Assembly (NCBI GenBank): GCA_030159075.1
Contig: BROG01000913.1
Location: 124,001-188,000 of the forward strand
Direction of reading: 5' to 3'
DNA length: 64,000 nt
From: Atrina japonica
Taxonomy: Eukaryota; Mollusca; Bivalvia; Pterioida; Pinnidae
The stretch's first letter is position 1, and each line of letters opens with the position of its first letter. Below, piece by piece: positions 1 to 12,319 of this stretch. The position numbers and the translations under genes were made by a program. The notes under the pieces were generated by a model that was given only the letters and a program-made list of their open reading frames with translations, made no database searches and was not told the DNA's origin.

Positions 1-158
1 ATATCCTAGCATATAAAATATTTTTGAAGTAAAGCATTTTAAATTTGCCAATATACTATAAAACGTTTCAAATTTGGATGTATGTAACATTGTATATGTA
101 AACGTTACCATTATAATTGTATCAATAAATGTTTTGTAACTGTTCTCCTTTCTTTCAG
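1..158 (+). other. 3' end of intron 1 of shematrin-like gene A
   Basis: AT-rich sequence ending in a pyrimidine-rich tract and an AG at 157-158, directly before the short 5' leader of gene A. By analogy with the other loci, the non-coding exon 1 and promoter of gene A lie upstream of the window. Confidence 0.7.
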
Positions 159-172
159 ACTTTATCTGCACT

Positions 173-768
173 ATGTCTTTAAGTTTATTCGTTGTATTCA
201 CTCTCCTGGGACTCACTACAGCTACATATTATTACGGAGACTGGTATGATGATGATAATGGCTTCGATAACGGTGGTTACTATCGAGATGGATATCTAGG
301 GTTTAGGGGACCATACGGAGGGAGAGGAATAATTGGGGGTGTGGGAGGTGGATATATAGGAAGATCCGGAGCAATTGGCGGAAGAGCGATCGGTGGCGCC
401 TATTACAATCCTTACCTTGGATATGGCGGCTATGGATATCGAGGTGGAATAGGTGGAGTATATGAACCGTACGGAGGTTACAGAAGATATGGGGGCGTTG
501 GTGGCATTGGTGGCATCGGGGGCGTTGGGGGAATTGGAATAGGAGGAATTGGAGGATATGGTAGATATGGAGGTTATGGAGGATATAGAGGCATGCCTGG
601 TTATGGTGGTATCGGTGGCATCGGTGGCATCGGTGGTTATGGATATAGAGGAATAGGAGGAGTTACCGGAGGTGGAATTGGAGGCGGAATCGCGGGATTT
701 AGAGGATTTAGCGGGGGTAGAAGATATAGAGGATATCCCGGCATAGGAGGCGGTAACTACAAAGGTAT

Positions 769-826
<58 letters not shown>

Positions 827-851
827 ATGTTTATATGTATATATATTCTCT

Positions 852-926
<75 letters not shown>

Positions 927-2663
927 TATATATTCTATGGAAGAGAAGAAATTATTAAGCAAATACCACATGTATGTTAACTAGCTGATATACAGGTTCC
1001 TTTACAAATTAGATTTAGTTTTGTTAGTTTGGCTACAACTGTTAAACATCAATGTCCATTTGTATTCCCTGTCTGATACCAGCAATAAACAGAAAATAAA
1101 TTGCTGTTATCACATGCATAAGTTATTATTGGAATAGTTTCTAATTAAGGTTCATTGATTAGGTAATCTATAAGAAGTTAAGAAGTAATATAAATAACTT
1201 TATAACTGCATTTCATGTATAAAGATCCAACTTATTCCTATGAATAAATAGATGGTTAAAACCAAATATTTAAACAAATAGATAGTCATCACTTCTGACA
1301 TACACGCTTAATAAGCTTATAACCTCATACGACTGGATATTAAGTATACTTTAGTTATTGCCGATAACCTGGATAATCGCATATGTCAAATTGTCACATG
1401 TATCCACTGAATTAATGAGGTAAAGTATTCGCAGTTTCCCTTTATGGCAACATGATACGTTAAAAGGTTTTGATATAATAGACATTTATTGATATAGATA
1501 ATGTCCTGGATAGATACATTTGAAATGAAACAATTGGTAGATAAACAAATAATGACTACGGCAATTAACGAAGATGAAAATGATACTTTCCTGATATACA
1601 CGCTGTATGACAAGATATCGGAAACTTGTAAGACACCTATTGAGTGGTGACGTTTTTATTGAATTAAAAGATACACATGCTGTTATTTTGGTGAAAATGC
1701 ATGTCGTGCCATGAGAACTAAATTTTAAAGATATATCGCTGTAGAAATTTTAACACATCATGTATATGTTGTCTAGTATGAATGAAATCCGCCGACGGTC
1801 ATCCAGAAAAGAATCCAATGTTTGCCAAATATTCAGAGCCGGCCTAGCTCAGTCGGTAGCGCGCTTGACTCTGGATCGTGAGATCGTGAGTTCGAGTCCC
1901 GCCGGCGACAGGTTGGTTTCCTGTCTTTCGGATGAGACAGTAAAAACTGGAGGACCCGTGTCACAGTAGGAGTCGGCACGTTAAAGAACCCTCACTGCTC
2001 AATGGTCGTAAGTGCCGAGCATAGGCCAAAATTTGAAGCCCTTTACCGGCATTTGGTGACGTCTCCATATGAGTGAAATATTCTTGAGTGGAACGTTAAA
2101 CAACAAACAAACAAACCAAATATTCACATTCGATTTCTTTTCACAACATACGACATTATAACAATATTGTTTTTCAACCCAGGATGTTTAAGAACAGTAC
2201 ATTTACATAAAACATGAAATATTTGAAACTTTTAATACAAACAAAATCCATTTTGACAGCTTGTATGCCTTTAACTGCAAACCGATAAACTCTCACTCAA
2301 ATTATTTTAAAATTATTTTTTATTTTTCCAATTTGAATTAATAAAACCGGATTCCATTATAGTTTCCTTTGACATAAAATGTTTTTAAATCTTATTATTT
2401 TACTTTCAATGCCAAAAAGCATATAAATCTATACTTCAATGATAAATGAACGACGATTTTTTGAATGCATACTTTTTAGGTATCTTACTTGTAATATTGT
2501 AACACAAAAGAATAGTTAGTTTTACGAATTGAATTAAATTGTTTAGATCTTTTATATATATATATCATATTATTGTGATAATTATATCCGTAACACATAT
2601 TAATGTTGTAAGTAACATTATGATAACTTATTCTTATTTTCAGGAAACAAAGGCGTATACTAG
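173..2663 (+). CDS. Gene A: shematrin-like secreted Gly-rich shell matrix protein (exons 173-764 and 2644-2663)
   Basis: Predicted secreted structural protein of the shell organic matrix. The ATG at 173 starts a hydrophobic signal peptide (about residues 1-18). An acidic, Tyr-rich segment follows (DWYDDDNGFDNGG, about 23-35), then Gly-Ile-Gly-Gly, Gly-Val-Gly and Tyr-Gly-Gly repeats with scattered Arg. The open frame runs on past 764 only into CT and AT microsatellites, which would give an unlikely Ser/Leu then Ile/Tyr tail. A donor at 765-766 joined in phase 1 to an acceptor at 2642-2643 gives the ending GNKGVY and a stop at 2661-2663, 203 residues in all. Genes B to E have the same plan. 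AATAAA lies at 2746-2751. The signal peptide does not start MKIFLL as in B-E, and GIGG replaces the usual GGYGG, so this is a divergent branch. Family assignment rests on composition, architecture and neighbours. Confidence 0.8.
774..931. repeat. Compound (CT)n and (AT)n microsatellites in intron 2 of gene A
   Basis: Two CT tracts (about 774-822 and 846-888) are followed by AT tracts (about 891-931). They begin only nine bases after the exon 2 donor. Slippage here would change the sequence next to the 5' splice site but not the protein. Confidence 0.95.
1836..2115 (+). mobile_element. tRNA-derived SINE with 11-bp target site duplication, in intron 2 of gene A
   Basis: The head (about 1838-1910) is tRNA-like: an A-box-like TAGCTCAGTCGGTAGCGC and a B-box GAGTTCGAGTCCC, closing with GCCGGC. 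The body contains a segment around 1965-2030 (CGGCACGTTAAAGAACCC) that resembles the conserved central domain of metazoan Nin-DC/Meta SINEs. The tail is an AAC/AAAC-rich stretch. Perfect 11-bp copies of CCAAATATTCA flank the element at 1825-1835 and 2116-2126, showing insertion by target-primed retrotransposition. Confidence 0.88.
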
Positions 2664-2745
2664 GATTGCGCTAGGACGGTTTATTCTTCAATCCGAATTT
2701 ACAAATCCATTTTGAAACATGTAATCTGTGATTCAGTAATTTCAC

Positions 2746-2751
2746 AATAAA
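2746..2751 (+). terminator. Poly(A) signal AATAAA of gene A
   Basis: A canonical hexamer 83 bp after the stop codon at 2661-2663, in the last-exon 3'UTR. Confidence 0.75.
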
Positions 2752-2769
2752 ATCAAATGTTTTACTTGC

Positions 2770-3060
2770 ATCTTAATTCTTTTATTTTTGGTTATAAGAT
2801 CATTTAATAAACTCGTATCTTAGTAATATGTATAATTGTCAACATGCTCAAAGAAGATATTTCAAATTATAAATAAATGCCGTATAGACCGCCTAAGTAA
2901 TACCCTGTATATTAAGACCCCCTGTCTTATGTCTAATGGTCTGTATATAAGCGATTTGCTTTTTATATGACCAAATCTACAAGTTCATTTGAAGGTCACT
3001 ACTATATACTTTAGAGAGGAAGTTTGTATGTGAAATGATACCACAATACTTCGATTGTTA
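2770..3060. other. AT-rich intergenic DNA downstream of gene A
   Basis: No open frame or RNA gene is seen. A short stretch near 2930-2960 faintly resembles repeat family R3. Confidence 0.5.
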
Positions 3061-3410
3061 GATATGAATATTCTATAGTTATAGTTTTTCAAGACGATCA
3101 TTTCTGACAATAGGACTTCATCAGTTGAGCTCAAATCTGATATAAATGTATATTTTCGGAAGAAAACGCGGTATCATACAAGGTCAAGTACTAAATGTAA
3201 ATGTGTTGCCAAATCCAATATGAAGCTAAAGATATTGTTTGCAAAAACAAAAACCCAAAGTTAATACCCAAGACGATTGTTTCTGTCCAAAAGACTTCGT
3301 CAGTTGAGCTCAATTTTTGAATAGAAATTTAGAAAAGATGGTGTAAGACAAGGCCAGATGCTAAACCTAAATATATTGTCAAACCGTTTAACAGTAACCA
3401 CTTTAAATAG
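3060..3410 (+). repeat. Dispersed repeat family R1, two adjoining decayed copies
   Basis: Two R1 signatures occur here: one at about 3090 (AAGACGATCATTTCTGACAA) and one at about 3270 (AAGACGATTGTTTCTGTCC). Each is followed by a GACTTC(A/G)TCAGTTGAGCTCAA segment. The family recurs throughout the window and is clearest at 45.7-46.7 kb. Confidence 0.8.
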
Positions 3411-3519
3411 ATGACTATCTGAGTTTCTAAAAAGTTAAGTACTTCTGTAAAAGAAGTATAACTTGAATTAATCGAAGATTCTTTAATGCTTGAAAACAAC
3501 CAAGAGAGACCATGCGTCA

Positions 3520-3700
3520 ATACAAATTGTGACGAGGATTTATTCCTCACTTATTTAATTTGAATGTGACAGGTGATACTTTATCCATTATTACACCTGA
3601 TCCCACCTCAAAGGTCAGTGTTTGTCCAATATTCACCAGAATTGTATATTGTTTCCTGGACATACTGAAAATTAATACTTTGGTATTAGACCTGATGCTG
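3520..3700 (+). mobile_element. Solo 3' end of the Penelope-like retroelement, decayed
   Basis: It contains degenerate versions of the family's 3' landmarks: GACGAGGATTTATTCCTCAC, then CACCTGATCCCACCTC, then GTTTGTCC, then a TCCTGGACAT box and CTTTGGTAT. No RT coding sequence is attached. Confidence 0.7.
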
Positions 3701-6690
3701 ATATATCTGATTATTAATTAACTATAGTAATATTGGCCTAATACGGGATTTTCTGCCCAAACGAAATGAAATTCAAAACTCGGCCAATATTGACAAAACT
3801 AAGCCAATGTCGAAAAAACTCGACACATATTGAAGTCGTGTGATCAAACGGAAATTCAAGTGAAAGCGGCCGCCATTTTTATTCAAATCGAACAGCACGC
3901 GCATCTTTTCCGCGCAGTATTGAACTAGTTGGATTTCATATTGGCCGTGTAAATTAATGATATGCTCATTAATCACTGATTAATAACCCTATATCATTAC
4001 CATTGCTTTCAAACTAACGAATGTTGCACCTCAGAAAACATGGCGTTTGATACATATCTTCCAGAAGTCTTTCTGCCGTACAGTTTAAGATGTTCATTCA
4101 CAGATTTTTGTGTGTGTGATATATATTTTTTAAAATTTATCTCAGGTCTTTTTTTCCAAATTACTTGATCAAAAGACATTTTCACGATAACTGCAGTCCT
4201 GTAATTTTGGACGGCAAAATAATACAAATTCCCGCAAAATCAAACACGTCGTCAAAGTAACCGAATGTTTCATGACGTCATTTTCCGGGAAATAGTATAA
4301 TGTTGCCTCTTTACAAGACAATTTTTTTTGTGGAAAAGGGTTTATTGAACAACATTAACTTGAAATAATAAAAATAAAAATAAAAACAATAACATCATCA
4401 TCATCATAATCAACAACAACAGCAAAAACAACAACAACAACAAATTCGATATTTTCAGCATGGGGTTATATAATTCCTATTAGGAAGAAGTCTAAAACGG
4501 TTCGTCTTAACAGGAATGCCCTTTTAAAACAATGCATTTGATGATGTTTTCAGTAGATGGTAATCGTTTTTGAGGGAATAAAAACAAAAATAGAATTGGA
4601 GCCGAGTTGAACTTAGCACCGAGGATATATACTATCTATAACGTCTTCAGTCAGCTGATTGTTTCATTAATGAAAATCAAACACTTCTGGTCTTAGCGGG
4701 TATGTAAACATTGTACCCGGCACTAATTTGGAGGTTGTTTCGGAAACTTGAGCTAAAATTTACAAGTATTGTGTACAAATAAGTATTTATGGCTTCGGAA
4801 GTTTTGAAATATGGAAGTATGCCTATATCATGTATTGAATATTGCACTGATTGATAATCTGTTAGCAACTGTCGATCCTGCTAAGCTATTCAAATATATT
4901 GATGTCCACAGAATAGGATTTGTTTAATGTGTCATGCCCTCAGATATATGATACATCAGTTTCGTGCATGTTTCAAGCTTCAAAGCTTTTGACGTCCAAG
5001 ACAGGTACATACGTCATGATGTTTTCGACTCACAATTCTACAGAAAAACAATCTTGGAAACCATCATTTAGCGGTTGCTGTTGCATTTGATGAAAAAATA
5101 AGTTCAATATCCGAACTGAAAGTTATTTACAATGTAAAAGGAGATGCTTAGTAAAAGAATCAGTGATTACGTATTTGAAAAAGGTTTATAATGAGAAGTA
5201 TGGTGGATTAGAAATCTCGTTCAGAGTAGATCCAGGTAGAGGTACCAAAATTCAAAAAAAATTAGTAGCTAAACCCTGACAATAGAAATCAAAGATATCA
5301 AATTATCAATCTTCAGGATGTCCAGGACACAATATAAAAAATATTGAAATAACTCGAAATTTCGCTAGCTAGATGTGAGGGATTCACGGCGGAGAAAACG
5401 GTCCAATATTAGATACCCTTATTTAATTCATTCAACAGCGAAGACCGGCGATGGTTTATTGTAGAACAACTGAAGATAACATCCTCTCAAATAAAATGAA
5501 ATGTTCAGTCGAAGTTCTGCAACAGGTTTTTATTGTGAAATTTCTGAGTTAGAAATTTTTGTAACATTGTTTAATGCCTTGAAAAAAATCATTCAAATAA
5601 TTTACTAAACATTTTCCACGTTAGCAGTTTATTTTGTTTTAATCATATCGACAACATCCGACACATTATGAATCCGTCGCCATTTAAGTCATTTATTGTT
5701 ATGAATATAATACCTACTGATTGACGTGCTAACGGGTTTTTAGCTGAAATTTGCCACAACACACGATTACTAAATTGAGAGCAATTTTCGATAACTTGCA
5801 GGGATATTGCTGAGATGTGTGTGTATATGTGATATCTGAATTTTTTTTATATATCAATCTTATACACATAGTTGTCATCGAAACAATAGATAGATGGTGG
5901 GCTTGAGTTCAGAGTAAAAGAAAAAGCTAACCAGAGGATGATCAATTATGCGATGTGTATTTAAGACAGACGTACCATCAATATCCATGTACAGTGAATG
6001 TTGTATGTACAAAAACAAGTTGACCAGATGTACTAAAATGGAGTACACCGACACGAATCTCCGCGTTACAACTAAAACCACTATTGTTTCATGTTGTGAA
6101 GCATTATAGTCAATTACTGTAAGCACAGCCGAATACATTTATTATTTTGTTGTGTAAGTGGTCAGATTGGAACTATGTATATCGACATTTCAAGTCACTT
6201 TCATCTTCTGCCCGAACAAACATTTATCTTCTTTCTAACTAATTCACAACAAAAATAACAAATGAACATTTGTTTACTTCAAACTAACAATCAAAATGTT
6301 GGCAATTATTTTGTCATTTGGGTCAGAATTCATTGTCTTCAAAATCGGATTTTATGAGACGTCTAGAGGAATACAATATGATTATGTTATCGTCGATATT
6401 CTAATTGGTCAAATAAAACAAAATATCGACATTTTATATTTCTTTTGAAATTGTTGAGTAGAGTCAGCCCTGGTTATATACCTAAACAATTTCAGTATTC
6501 TATTGAATTATATGCTTGTTCCAGTAATATTATGCAAATTGGAACACCCCCTTCATTATTTGGCAGAGAACTATTAGTTAGGTACAGCAAACAGCATAAT
6601 GTAACATAGTTATAGGTATACCAAGATAGATTGACATTTATCTAATTTGTATTGTAACAGGGGTGACATGCTACTTGCTGACCCAAAAAT
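3700..6690. other. Intergenic DNA, no gene recognised
   Basis: AT-rich sequence with only short open frames on either strand. It has an A-rich stretch with CAT/CAA triplets near 4360-4442. A fragment near 5280-5340 resembles the retroelement 3' end (TCAGGATGTCCAGGACACAA). I see no RNA gene. Confidence 0.5.
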
Positions 6691-6691
6691 A

Positions 6692-6812
6692 CCAAAGTTT
6701 CCGCAAAGTATAGAATCCGTACAAAAGCTTCAGCAAAGTATAGAATCCGTACAAAAGCTTCAGCAAAGTATAGAATCCGTACAAAAGCTTCAGCAAAGTA
6801 TATGATCCGTAC
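6692..6812. repeat. 30-bp minisatellite, about four copies
   Basis: Head-to-tail 30-bp units built from AGTATAGAATCCGT and ACAAAAGCTTCAGCAA. The middle copies are identical. The first and last carry substitutions (GTTTCCGC at the start, TATGATCC at the end). Confidence 0.95.
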
Positions 6813-7077
6813 AATGCAATAATTATGTTTTATATGAATACAGAATTAATCACCGCATACTAGCAACAAATCAATATCTGAAAAAATAAACATAACAAAC
6901 AACGATCTTGTTATCTATGTCAAACAGCACCAGAGACATTGAAAAACTTATTCTGGAATTGTCCAAAAACTAAAATTGTAATATCAGAAATTGAATAATG
7001 GCCAAACGCATAGTTAAACTGTAACATTATTTTCACAGATAAAATATGATACTTTGAGATACTAAATATTAACACTA

Positions 7078-7242
<165 letters not shown>

Positions 7243-8620
7243 GAAGAACCACATTAGTATTAATCAAAGTATTTCAAAACCCTGATAGCTGTCACTTTAA
7301 TCAAACTGTATATCAAAACAAACATAAAACACAACACTCATCAGGGTATTCTATCACACACACTTGCTATTGTGACGACGATATCAATATAGATATATAA
7401 ATACATGTTCTAGGTAGCCATTCTTGGTTTGCGCCATTACTTCACAGCAATGTGGTTGTAGTTACCTATCAAGTTATTGTCTCAAGGTTTATAACAAAAG
7501 ACCACCAACTTGCTGGAAGACAGCTCGCAAATTTTCCCATGAAAACAATAAAATATAAAACAAAAATTTAAAACAAATATTCCAACATTTTATAAATCAT
7601 TCCTTAGTGTTTTATTACGGTAGACCCTCCACTGTGATTCTTTGAGAACATTTATACAGAACATTATTATGTTCCCAAGAAAATCAAGATTTCTCCATAC
7701 AGTTAAACCAAAAGTGTAATTCTAATCTAAAGAAAAAATGTTAGTAAACACTGAAAAGTTGATACTGAAAAGCTAACCCAAAGCTTTGTAATGAATGTCT
7801 ACGATTTAGCTTTTTATATACCGGCATAGTTTAGTTTTTATTAATTGATTGATGAGATGGTCGATTTTGACAGGAGAATTAACATTTGATTTACGGCATA
7901 CAGTAATTTGACTGTTGTTTGACTGTGGTCTAACTATACAGGTAAATTGATGACAGATGAGTTTAATTCTAATAATTATTTTTATTTTTTATACACTTTA
8001 TCGGACCATTTGTTCTGACATACAGGGCAATGACATGATTATAACCACAATGACAATGTTAACCTAATTATTCAATAACGTATGAATAGGAGTAGCATTA
8101 AGTAGATTTTGACTGATGTTCATTAGTTTATTACTTATACTGTATCCCCTATTTCATTTCTTAAGATATTATCTATACCTGTATCTAATGTCAGATCTAT
8201 GACCATTATCCAAATACGATGTTAACAAACGAAAACTTGACTCATGAATGAAAATTATTTTCATGAGGTTTTCTCTTATGTTAAACGGGCAATAGCTATG
8301 ATTTTTTCAAAAGAATATTTTACTGCGCAGAGCAGATTAATAGATAGTGATAAAAAATGATATACACAGGCATAAAAATTCTTAAAATTTCTATATAATT
8401 TGTGAATGTCGCTTCAGAAAGCCACTTTGGCATTTTTTCACTTGCAATTGATTAATTCAACCTTACGATTTGTATATGCATAGGCCACTGGGCCTGATAT
8501 TATTTTCACAAAATATATAGAAATATATTTTGTATGCCTGTGTATAGCTTTAATTTGTCATTGTACATTAAGTACAAATATTAAATGCAGCTATTGCTCC
8601 TATAAATAATTAGTTAATTT
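7243..8620. other. Intergenic DNA, no gene recognised
   Basis: AT-rich, with no open frame over about 70 codons that looks protein-like and no recognisable repeat family. Confidence 0.5.
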
Positions 8621-8624
8621 GAGC

Positions 8625-9055
8625 TACACTTATGAGGTTTAATTGACAGATACGATCGACTTGAGCATTATAACTTTGGTATTATGTTTATGATATTTAT
8701 AACCACTAGGTCGTTGCCACTACTGGTGGACCGTTTGAGTCCCCGAGGGTATACATAAACCTAATAGCTGGTATTTCACTACCAGCTGATAATCTTATAC
8801 TAAAGTTATATTTCACACTGAAATCATCATTTAAATTTCAAAATTCTTCTTAAGCTTAGATAGTCATCTTTATACAGTGGCTACTCTTAGACAGATTTTG
8901 GCTATACGCTTAGATTTATTATTTGGGTTTGTCTGATACCACTTTCTCTTTAGAAAATCAATTTAGAATGTGAGCTCAACTGATGAAGTCTAATTGACAG
9001 AAACGATTGCCTTGAGCATTAAAACTTTGGTATTACGTTTATAATAATATGATTT
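8625..9055 (-). repeat. Dispersed repeat R1, two copies in reverse orientation
   Basis: Read on the minus strand it shows the R1 landmarks: CTCAAG(G/T)C-ATCGTTTCTGTCAATTAGAC, GAGCTCA, and the CCTCGGGGACTCAAACGGTC box with CCACTAGG beside it. A partial copy (8625-8770) abuts a longer one ending about 9055. Confidence 0.85.
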
Positions 9056-9174
9056 AGAAAAATATAGGAACTATGTGATAATGCTTCATTAATAATAAAA
9101 CAATTTTACTGGTTTATTTCAAAACTTGAAAAATAATATCAATTAGTATTAGAATTATATTGGCGAAGTTTAAC

Positions 9175-9395
9175 CGGGTTTTTCTAACGTAAATTCAATT
9201 TCAAATTGCTACGCAAAAATCACGATAGTGCGTTTAAACTAGTGTTTCCCCAGTTTAATTCACTTTTTTTAACTCGCATTTGGTGTATCAAAACTAGATT
9301 AAACTGTGAAAAACTACATCTAACTGGAGTTAAATTTTGTTAACGGTGAAATCATGTATCTCTCATTAATTTGATTTTGGCGTGTTTTAGTCTTG
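9175..9395. repeat. Repeat family R2 with reiterated AGTTAAAC / GTTTAACT motifs
   Basis: Several copies of a TTAAACTGTGAAAAACTA-like motif in both orientations, bounded by GATTTTGGCGT. It is related to the segments at about 45.61-45.66 kb and 46.75-46.95 kb. Confidence 0.6.
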
Positions 9396-9399
9396 TCTA

Positions 9400-10330
9400 T
9401 GTTCGCCACTGACGTAACAGAAATACTGTAATAACGAGGAAATAATGAACATAATACAATTGTATAATTTCACCTTTTTCCAATTTAATTGAAACATGGA
9501 TATGAAAGAATTGTATTTTTATTATACAACTTTCACTTAAATTACCAGTTCAATTACCAACATTACCAACATTTAAATTTTTCTAAAGCTAAGATAGCCA
9601 TCTTTTTACAGTGGTTACTCTTAGACGGATTTTGGCTATACGTTTAGATCTATTATTTGAACTTGTCTGACACCACTTTCTCTTTAGAAAAACTTGTTAA
9701 AATTGTAGCTCCACTGATGAAGTCTAATTGATAGAAACGATCGTCTTGAGCATCATAACTTTGGTATTATGTTATAATATTTAAAAGACATTTAAAATAA
9801 GCCTCACTTTGTGATTTCATATATTTACATGTAAAATCCCTTGTTTCTTGAGATAATTCTTTAAGAAAAATACAAAATTGCCATGACAGTGTGAGTCTGG
9901 CGTAATGGACATGGAAATATTAAAAAATCAAAAATAATTTTAGATTAATTTGATATGAAAAGTTCTGGAGGATAATTCCAAAGTTATTCCAAGACAGGTA
10001 ACATTAAAGGTGATGTTAAGAAGGTCACTGTTTACACAAGATATTTCATTTTCCATATCGGTAAAAGATACATATTATATTAAATGTAAGTTTGTCATGA
10101 TACAATGTATTTCATGTAGTGGTTTTGATTTTAGAATGATTAACAAACTCCGGACATAAATTCTCACAAAATTGACAGAATGACATATATGTATAAAGTT
10201 TACGCGAAACTGAAATATGTTTGTTCTTTGAAAATGTATCTTGCTATTTTGAATACTGTTATTAAATACGATCCTAAGACAAGAGAACAAACAAACAGAA
10301 AATGCCAATAAACAAAATACCAATAAACAA
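9400..10330 (-). repeat. Middle-repetitive element (also at 15.3-16.2, 18.64-18.96 and 27.4-28.14 kb)
   Basis: The reverse complement matches 27411-28140 closely as its palindrome partner, and 15320-16120 and 18640-18960 more loosely. Shared landmarks are TATCATGACAAACTTAC and a CATTACAGTATTT end. The short open frames inside are not conserved between copies. The nature of the element is unknown. Confidence 0.65.
9590..9785 (-). repeat. Dispersed repeat R1, partial reverse copy
   Basis: The minus strand reads CTCAAGACGATCGTTTCTAT then CAATTAGACTTCATCAGTGG and the downstream AAAGAGAAAGTGGTGTCA box. Confidence 0.85.
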
Positions 10331-10957
10331 GTTTTTTAACAATCGTAGGGTCATATAAGATCTTTTTAAGTAGAGGAACCATTTCTTGAGCAATTTTATT
10401 TTTTATTTAAGCTATCGTACTTTCCCGTGGGAATCGTTCTCCTCTGGTGTTGACTAGATATATACAGACCCATAGTCGTAGACTCTAACATGTTATTTAC
10501 TACAAAGGTTTTACGTCCCGACAAGATAACAGTTCACTCCTATAGATACATTTGCAAGTCTAGTTGAATAAAGCATACATGTACAATGTACATCTTGGAG
10601 TTTTAGTTAAACACACACTATCGAAACATTTGTTTGAGAATAAAATCTGTGTTAATAACAAACTTTGATATTCAGTTATTCTGGTAGCATCTGCAAATGA
10701 TAAACCTATTTTATTAATTATTTTACCAGTTGTGGGCATTATTGATATTTCTCGTATTGTGTGAATATCGTAAAAAACATGACTTTATCACAATCTAATC
10801 CAGACCTCTCGTATTATCATGAAAGAAGGTACTCGTATAATTACTCATTACTCATACGATTTAGGAAAAAGTCATTTTACAGTAGAGTTATGGATAGCCT
10901 ATATGTGAATATACATTTTCTTTTTATATACTTAATAGTGTGTGTGGGTGAATTTTG

Positions 10958-10958
<1 letters not shown>

Positions 10959-11023
<65 letters not shown>
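10959..11023. repeat. (TG)n microsatellite, left palindrome arm
   Basis: About 32 TG units. It sits at the mirrored position of the CA array at 27002-27055, so it predates the inverted duplication. Confidence 0.97.
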
Positions 11024-11289
11024 AAGAAATGAAGATACACAGAACAAAACATCATTCAGTCCATTTAAACAACAAATATGATATATACTTTTTCAACATA
11101 TATTTTATGAGTGTATCATTAACTTTGGTTTTATGTTTATAATATTTACAATATCCTGTTTCGATAATGCAAATCTTTACAAGATAGTGTTTTGACTAAC
11201 ATAATCATACGAGAGTGAATATTCAATTAACAAAGTTGATGAAAAATAATGTAGATGTTCTGTCTTGTTTGCAATAATAATTGAAATGA

Positions 11290-11480
11290 AATAATGTGAT
11301 ATCTGGTGCATGTCAGGCAGTAGTTACCAGTGTACGAGGGACGTACCTGATCCCGCCATTTGATTTCTCAGAGGTTCATGTCTGTCCAATATTTACGGTT
11401 AAGTATATTGTCCAATGTACTTCCCTAATGTTAACACTTTGGTATTTTCATCAAATACTTGTATATGATATGAAGTTTTA
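11290..11480 (+). mobile_element. Solo retroelement 3' end upstream of gene B
   Basis: It matches the Penelope-like 3' segment (CTGATCCCGCCATTTGATTT, then AGAGGTTCATGTCTGTCCA, then ACTTTGGTATTTTCAT). It ends about 440 bp upstream of the gene B TATA box. Counterparts lie at the same distance upstream of B' and C. Confidence 0.75.
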
Positions 11481-11760
11481 TGAGTAATATATATTCTGAA
11501 CAATAAACATATTTGTTTATTCTTGTTTATTTTGTCAGTAGCCATTAATATCTTGTAACAGTATGTTTCATTTGTCTCTACTTTAAATCTTAAAAACTTC
11601 CAGATTGAATTTTATTACTTACCAGAATGTCAACGTGTGAAAAAAAGGTAAAAGGAAAAAACACAAATAAATACATATAAAAAAGGATAACTGTACAATA
11701 ATACCAAGCTGGCCGACAGGATGATAAATACGTTCTATATAATGTCACAATATAAAATTT

Positions 11761-11926
11761 ATTGGTCAAGTTAAATAAAACAATGGTAATTTAAATTATT
11801 CAGGTGTGTATGTATATATGGTACACCAAGACAAATTCTTTGTAATGTTTTAAATCAAACTTCTAATTTCCTTGTCAAATATTTCACAATTAATCAATAA
11901 AAAAAACAACTAAAATTGTATATAAG
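11761..11926 (+). promoter_or_regulatory. Gene B promoter: inverted CCAAT and E-box block, conserved AT-rich block, TATA box
   Basis: TATATAAG lies at 11919-11926. The conserved block spans 11851-11900 (core TTTCCTTGTCAAATAT) and ends 18 bp before the TATA box. Further up, ATTGGTCAAG at 11761 begins a second block that ends in CAGGTGT at 11801-11807. Both blocks recur upstream of B', C, D and E in the same order. The promoter role is inferred from TATA placement and conservation. Confidence 0.85.
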
Positions 11927-11949
11927 GGGATTATTTCGTACTCTAAAGC

Positions 11950-11989
11950 AAAACCTCCACAGCCACAGACGGATTCACAGAGTACTCAA
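11950..11989 (+). other. Gene B non-coding exon 1 (start approximate)
   Basis: It begins about 25-30 bp after the TATA box and ends at a strong donor (AA|GTAAGTAT, GT at 11990-11991). It has no ATG. The sequence CCACAGCCACAGACGGAT is nearly identical in B'. The exact transcription start is inferred. Confidence 0.75.
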
Positions 11990-12319
11990 GTAAGTATATT
12001 TAATATAATTATAAAAACTTTATTATAAATAACATAAATCCTTTGATTTTTTAAACTATTTTAAATAGTCTTTTCTTTTTTTTTCTTTTCAATTTATACA
12101 TTTATGTATTCATGTATAATCAGACTGCACTTAATCGTTGTACGAATGGATTCAAAGAGAGCTTCGCTAGTTTATGTATTGATTGAGGTGATTCCTGTAA
12201 ATATCCTTGTTGAAAGCTTAAAGTCTGACCTATGGAGATGATGATTCATAATTGGTTTTGAAACATAACATATAAAGACAACGTTTAGTCGAGCTGTATA
12301 CTATAGTATTTAGCAGGAT

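Noticed and set aside
296..892. 198-codon minus-strand frame opposite gene A with Glu-Arg runs
   Set aside because: It starts in the CT/AT microsatellite and continues as antisense of the Gly-rich exon. The signal peptide and splice logic are on the + strand.
1838..1910. Functional tRNA gene
   Set aside because: The tRNA-like head is fused to a SINE body with a repeat tail and flanked by an 11-bp target duplication, so it is a retroposon.
11296..11487. 63-codon protein repeated at 26553-26744
   Set aside because: The two copies are the palindrome partners of a retroelement 3' untranslated end. Related sequence elsewhere in the window is non-coding.
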